A DNA stretch of 5,824 bases from Clostridia bacterium (lineage in GTDB: Bacteria > Bacillota > Clostridia > Oscillospirales > CAG-272): contig JAFNZX010000309.1 of assembly GCA_017382615.1 (NCBI GenBank), positions 1-5,824 of the forward strand, in the 5' to 3' direction. Positions within the stretch are counted from its first letter, which is position 1, and every line of letters starts with the position of its first letter. The translations under genes and the position numbers were made by a program. Under the pieces are notes generated by a model. The model was not told where the DNA came from. It ran no database searches and saw nothing but the letters and a program-made list of their open reading frames with translations. Shown one piece after another: positions 5,472 to 5,824 of this stretch.

Positions 5472-5824
5472 TTACTCGATGATAGCGGAAACGACGCCGG
5501 AACCAACGGTTCTACCACCCTCACGGATAGCGAAACGCAGACCCTCTTCGCAAGCGATGGGGGTGATCAGCTCAACGGTCATGTCAACGTTGTCACCGGG
5601 GCGGCACATCTCAACGCCTGCAGGCAGGGAGATAACGCCGGTAACGTCGGTGGTTCTGAAGTAGAACTGAGGTCTGTAACCAGCCAGGAAGGGCTTCTTA
5701 CGGCCGCCTTCCTTCTCAGTCAGAACGTATACGTGGCCAACGAACTTGGTGTGGGGGTTAACGGAACCGGGCTTAGCCAGAACCTGACCTCTTTCGATCT
5801 CCTCCTTAGCAACACCACGGAGCA
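5472..5824 (-). CDS. tuf: Translation elongation factor Tu, C-terminal part (cut by window edge)
   Basis: The last 116 codons of EF-Tu are present, beginning with LRGVAKEEIERGQVLAKPGS and ending EEGLRFAIREGGRTVGSGVV then SAIIE. This matches the end of domain II and all of domain III of bacterial EF-Tu, including GYRPQFYFRTTDVTG and the REGGRTVG segment near the C-terminus. EF-Tu carries aminoacyl-tRNA to the ribosome as a GTP complex; the GTPase domain and most of domain II lie beyond the window. Codon choice is strongly biased (for example CGT, GTT, GGT, AAG), as expected for a very highly expressed gene. The TAA stop is followed after 31 bases by a perfect-stem terminator, so this is the last gene of its operon. 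Confidence 0.99.
   Translation of the reverse strand, partial: LRGVAKEEIERGQVLAKPGSVNPHTKFVGHVYVLTEKEGGRKKPFLAGYRPQFYFRTTDVTGVISLPAGVEMCRPGDNVDMTVELITPIACEEGLRFAIREGGRTVGSGVVSAIIE

Noticed and set aside
1..5824. Mobile element, CRISPR, defence island or other novel multi-gene system
   Set aside because: There are no transposase or integrase motifs, direct repeats, inverted element ends or repeat-spacer patterns. All genes but one are recognisable housekeeping families, co-oriented and tightly spaced.

Overview
The window looks like a core, vertically inherited stretch of a Firmicutes genome, most likely class Clostridia (Oscillospiraceae/Ruminococcaceae-like). The reasons are a RecD2-type helicase next to a ComF-family gene, an FMN-riboswitch-controlled ECF riboflavin transporter subunit (RibU), strong purine-rich Shine-Dalgarno sites, moderate GC content and an EF-Tu ending in ...VVSAIIE. 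The species assignment is inference; no rRNA is present.

All genes lie on the minus strand, so transcription runs from high to low coordinates. In that order: the C-terminal third of tuf (EF-Tu, cut by the window edge); a perfect 14-bp intrinsic terminator; an FMN riboswitch (RFN element) with its expression platform; ribU; a small PF06695/COG2426 membrane protein; metK (S-adenosylmethionine synthetase); an unrecognised 109-residue membrane-anchored protein; recD2 (SF1B helicase); and the first 25 codons of a comF-like gene, whose ATG overlaps the recD2 stop codon as ATGA.

Genes downstream of the riboswitch are packed tightly, with gaps of 20, 36, 47 and 15 bases and one 4-base overlap. I see no convincing terminator between any of them. 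They could form one long transcript led by the FMN riboswitch, with a possible internal promoter in front of metK. Functionally this mixes riboflavin uptake (ribU), SAM synthesis (metK) and DNA repair or DNA uptake functions (recD2, comF). I infer that the grouping reflects compact housekeeping organisation rather than a single pathway.

The most informative non-coding region is 5208-5471. The tuf terminator's U-tract runs straight into the 5' strand of the riboswitch P1 helix. A C-run downstream of the aptamer can pair either with the ribU Shine-Dalgarno or with the 3' edge of the aptamer, which gives a readable ON/OFF switch. I see no CRISPR array, tRNA, rRNA, insertion sequence, prophage or defence gene, and no gene-free stretch longer than 264 bases. 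I do not see a novel system here; the best unknown is the 109-residue protein between metK and recD2.
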